Origin: Sphingobacteriia bacterium
GTDB lineage: Bacteria > Bacteroidota > Bacteroidia > UBA7662
Assembly (NCBI GenBank): GCA_009926245.1
Contig: RFPG01000040.1
Span: 1-9,100, forward strand
DNA length: 9,100 nucleotides
Direction: 5' to 3'
Made by a program: the position numbers and the translations under genes. Below the pieces are notes generated by a model. That model saw only the letters and a list, made by a program, of their open reading frames with translations. It was not told where the DNA came from and ran no database searches. Below, piece after piece: positions 7,835-9,100 of the stretch (positions are counted from its first letter, which is position 1; the number at the start of each line of letters is the position of its first letter).

Positions 7835-8581
7835 ATGGAACTCAGGGCCGAACTCATCTCCAAAACCTACGGTCGCCGCGCCGTTGTGCAATCCGTTAGC
7901 CTGCGGGTTCAACAAGGCGAGATCGTTGGTCTCTTGGGCCCCAACGGCGCCGGCAAAACCACCTGTTTCTACATGCTCGTCGGCCTTGTCAAACCGGATA
8001 GCGGACGGGTTTTGCTGGATCAAAAAGATTTGACCCAACTCCCCATGTTCGAAAGGGCTCGCTTGGGCATCGGTTACCTGCCTCAGGAAGCCTCCATTTT
8101 TCGAAAACTGAGCGTGGAAGACAATATTCGCTCCATTTTGGAATTAACCGACCTGGACCGCGTGGCCCAAGCCCAAAAAACCGAAAGCCTGATCGCCGAA
8201 TTCAACCTGGAACGCGTTCGCCGGACCCGCGGCGACTTGCTGAGCGGCGGCGAACGACGCCGCACCGAGATGGCCAGGGCTCTGGCCACCGATCCGGCCT
8301 TTATGTTATTGGACGAACCCTTTGCGGGCGTGGATCCCATTGCAGTAGAGGACATTCAGCAAATTATATTCGCTCTCAAACGCCGTAACATTGGAGTCCT
8401 CATCACCGACCACAACGTTCAGGAAACCTTGTCCATCACCGACCAGGCTACTTTGTTGTTTGAAGGCAAAATCCTCCGCCAAGGAACCACCGAATCCATG
8501 GCCGATGACCCCGAAGTACGCCGATTGTACCTGGGTCGGAATTTTGAATTCAAACGCAAAACCTTTGACCAAACGGTCTGA
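7835..8581 (+). CDS. lptB: LPS export ABC transporter ATP-binding protein LptB
   Basis: LptB is the cytoplasmic ATPase of the LptB2FGC complex, which extracts lipopolysaccharide from the inner membrane for transport to the outer membrane. The 248 residues carry all ABC motifs: Walker [10 protein letters not shown] (35-43), Q-loop Gln84 in YLPQEASIF, signature LSGGE (136-140), Walker B FMLLDEP with Asp160 and catalytic Glu161, D-loop around GVDP, and switch His193 in ITDHNV. The [16 protein letters not shown] segment and the C-terminal YLGRNF are characteristic of LptB and separate it from LivF-type ATPases. The frame is open back to 7691, but that part lies inside recJ; ATG 7835, one base after the recJ stop, is the start. 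No LptF/LptG permease gene is in the window. In Bacteroidota these are usually elsewhere. Confidence 0.96.
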   Translation: MELRAELISKTYGRRAVVQSVSLRVQQGEIVGLLGPNGAGKTTCFYMLVGLVKPDSGRVLLDQKDLTQLPMFERARLGIGYLPQEASIFRKLSVEDNIRSILELTDLDRVAQAQKTESLIAEFNLERVRRTRGDLLSGGERRRTEMARALATDPAFMLLDEPFAGVDPIAVEDIQQIIFALKRRNIGVLITDHNVQETLSITDQATLLFEGKILRQGTTESMADDPEVRRLYLGRNFEFKRKTFDQTV

Positions 8582-8604
8582 GGAATCCATCATCCCCTAA
8601 GGCC

Positions 8605-8928
8605 GTGTCAGTTTTTAATCAGCTGGTTTCGTGGTGGTTCAAAAAAAGAATGCACCAAATGGAGCTCTTCATGCGCTACCCGCACGATGTCCAAAACGAG
8701 GTTTTGCAACGCCTTTTGGCCAAGGCCAAAACCACCGAATGGGGTGAACAATACGGTTATGCCAACCTACAAGGCCCTCATGACTTTGCGGAACAGGTAC
8801 CGCTGAATACCTACGAAGATTTGTTTCCCTGGATTCAACGTAGCATGGAGGGCGAAAGTTCGGTGTTATGGCCCGGCGAAATACGGTGGTTCGCCAAATC
8901 CAGCGGCACCACCAACGACCGCAGCAAG
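8605..8928 (+). CDS. GH3-family acyl-adenylate-type protein, N-terminal fragment
   Basis: The frame starts at GTG 8605, 23 bases after the lptB stop, and agrees with bacterial GH3 proteins (about 500 residues in Bacteroidota) for 108 codons. Recognisable parts are the N-terminal SWWFKKRMHQMELFMRYPH, TTEWGEQYGY, VPLNTYEDLFPWI, and the nucleotide-binding motif WFAKSSGTTNDRSK. GH3 enzymes belong to the adenylate-forming superfamily. The plant members join amino acids to auxin or jasmonate; the role of the bacterial ones is not known. An internal ATG at 8650 would drop conserved residues, so the GTG is preferred. After Lys108 the family would continue with Y/F-I-P, but the reading frame changes to unrelated, high-GC, Ser/Arg/Pro-rich sequence. 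The gene is therefore broken at about 8928, most likely by a misjoined assembly rather than a biological truncation. The same frame happens to stay open to 9100. Confidence 0.88.
8908..8928. other. Putative chimeric junction through a shared ~21-base segment
   Basis: On the plus strand these 21 bases encode TTNDRSK of the GH3 nucleotide-binding motif. On the minus strand, in another frame, nearly the same bases encode LLRSLVV of an ArsN2-type acetyltransferase. Both readings fit conserved family positions. GH3 homology stops at the right edge of the segment and ArsN2 homology stops at the left edge. GC rises to about 68% (116 of 170 bases, 8931-9100) from about 48% in a sample to the left (29 of 60, 8701-8760). 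The likely cause is joining of two genomes through a shared k-mer. Confidence 0.75.
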
Positions 8929-9100
8929 ACGTCGTCTCCGAAGTCCTCAAGGCCGATGGCCCCGGCGATCATCGTGCCAGCACCGACGGTCGCGACGAGG
9001 AACCGATCGAACGCCTCCTCGACTCCGTCTAGGGGAAGGTCGGCCTCGCGAAGCAATGCCAGAACCCGGTCAAGGTCTCCGGGCGCGGCGGCCCGGAGAC
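8908..9100 (-). CDS. ArsN2-like GNAT N-acetyltransferase, fragment of a foreign high-GC genome
   Basis: Reading the minus strand from the window end (first full codon at 9098) gives about 63 residues with no stop. They begin LRAAAPGDLDRVLALLREAD and continue LPLDGVEEAFDRFLVA, then IAGAIGLEDFGDDVLLRSLVV. This is the start of the GNAT family group annotated as arsenic-resistance acetyltransferase ArsN2. Its members have R-x-A-x-x-x-D-L, then a G/D-LP-x-x-GV-E segment, then GLE-x-x-GD-x-LLRSL-x-V. The acetyl-CoA-binding R-G-x-G-x-G/A motif would come next but is lost at the junction. True ArsN2 usually lies in arsenic gene clusters, but none is visible here. Strong G/C third positions and many acidic residues would suit an actinobacterium or a haloarchaeon; I cannot decide. 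The start codon is outside the window. The ArsN2 substrate itself is not firmly established, to my knowledge. Confidence 0.65.
9075..9100. repeat. Perfect 10-bp inverted repeat at the right edge
   Basis: GTCTCCGGGC (9075-9084) and GCCCGGAGAC (9091-9100) are exact reverse complements around a 6-base GC-only loop. The hairpin lies inside the ArsN2-like coding fragment, so it is unlikely to be a terminator. Such strong hairpins at a contig end can reflect an assembly or sequencing stop. Confidence 0.6.

Noticed and set aside
8929..9100. Continuation of the GH3 frame on the plus strand to the window end
   Set aside because: The frame has no stop, but the residues become Ser/Arg/Pro-rich with no GH3 similarity. 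High-GC DNA often stays open by chance, and the minus-strand frame gives a recognisable protein.
1..9100. CRISPR array, tRNA, rRNA, insertion sequence or defence island
   Set aside because: No spaced direct repeats, tRNA-like cloverleaf, rRNA segments, transposase or terminal inverted repeats were seen. Almost every base belongs to a recognised housekeeping gene.

Overview
The window reads as chromosomal DNA from a member of the Bacteroidota, of moderate GC (about 50% in the stretches I counted by hand). The evidence is the gene set: a tandem universal stress protein, an IPExxxVDY-family protein beside pyruvate kinase, and a bacterial GH3-family protein after lptB. Translation starts lack a Shine-Dalgarno sequence, and there is a TAnnTTTG-type -7 box. 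I cannot place it below phylum.

Layout, left to right. Positions 1-846 (minus) hold a two-domain universal stress protein cut by the window edge. A 178-base AT-rich gap with a good Bacteroidota-type promoter precedes a HAD phosphatase-like gene (1025-1657, plus). That gene converges on pyruvate kinase (1654-3120, minus), and the two stop codons overlap. Upstream of pyk on the same strand is the IPExxxVDY protein (3199-3666). A short divergent intergenic region follows. A tight plus-strand run then carries acpP, fabF, rnc, recJ and lptB, ending with the first 108 codons of a GH3-family gene. Gaps in this run are -1 to about 30 bases, so it probably forms one long transcription unit. It covers fatty-acid elongation (ACP and KAS II), RNA processing (RNase III), DNA repair (RecJ) and LPS export (LptB). 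All key catalytic residues I could check are present.

The most important observation is at the right end. The GH3 gene is intact up to codon 108 (base 8928). Beyond that, the sequence is about 68% GC and no longer encodes GH3. On the minus strand it encodes the N-terminal ~60 residues of an ArsN2-like GNAT acetyltransferase. The two unrelated coding regions share a segment of about 21 bases (8908-8928) that fits both proteins in their own frames. This is the pattern expected of a chimeric join through a shared k-mer in a metagenome assembly. Bases after about 8928 should not be treated as the same genome.

I found no CRISPR array, tRNA, rRNA, insertion sequence, defence system or other novel system. 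Apart from the chimeric end, this is an ordinary housekeeping region.
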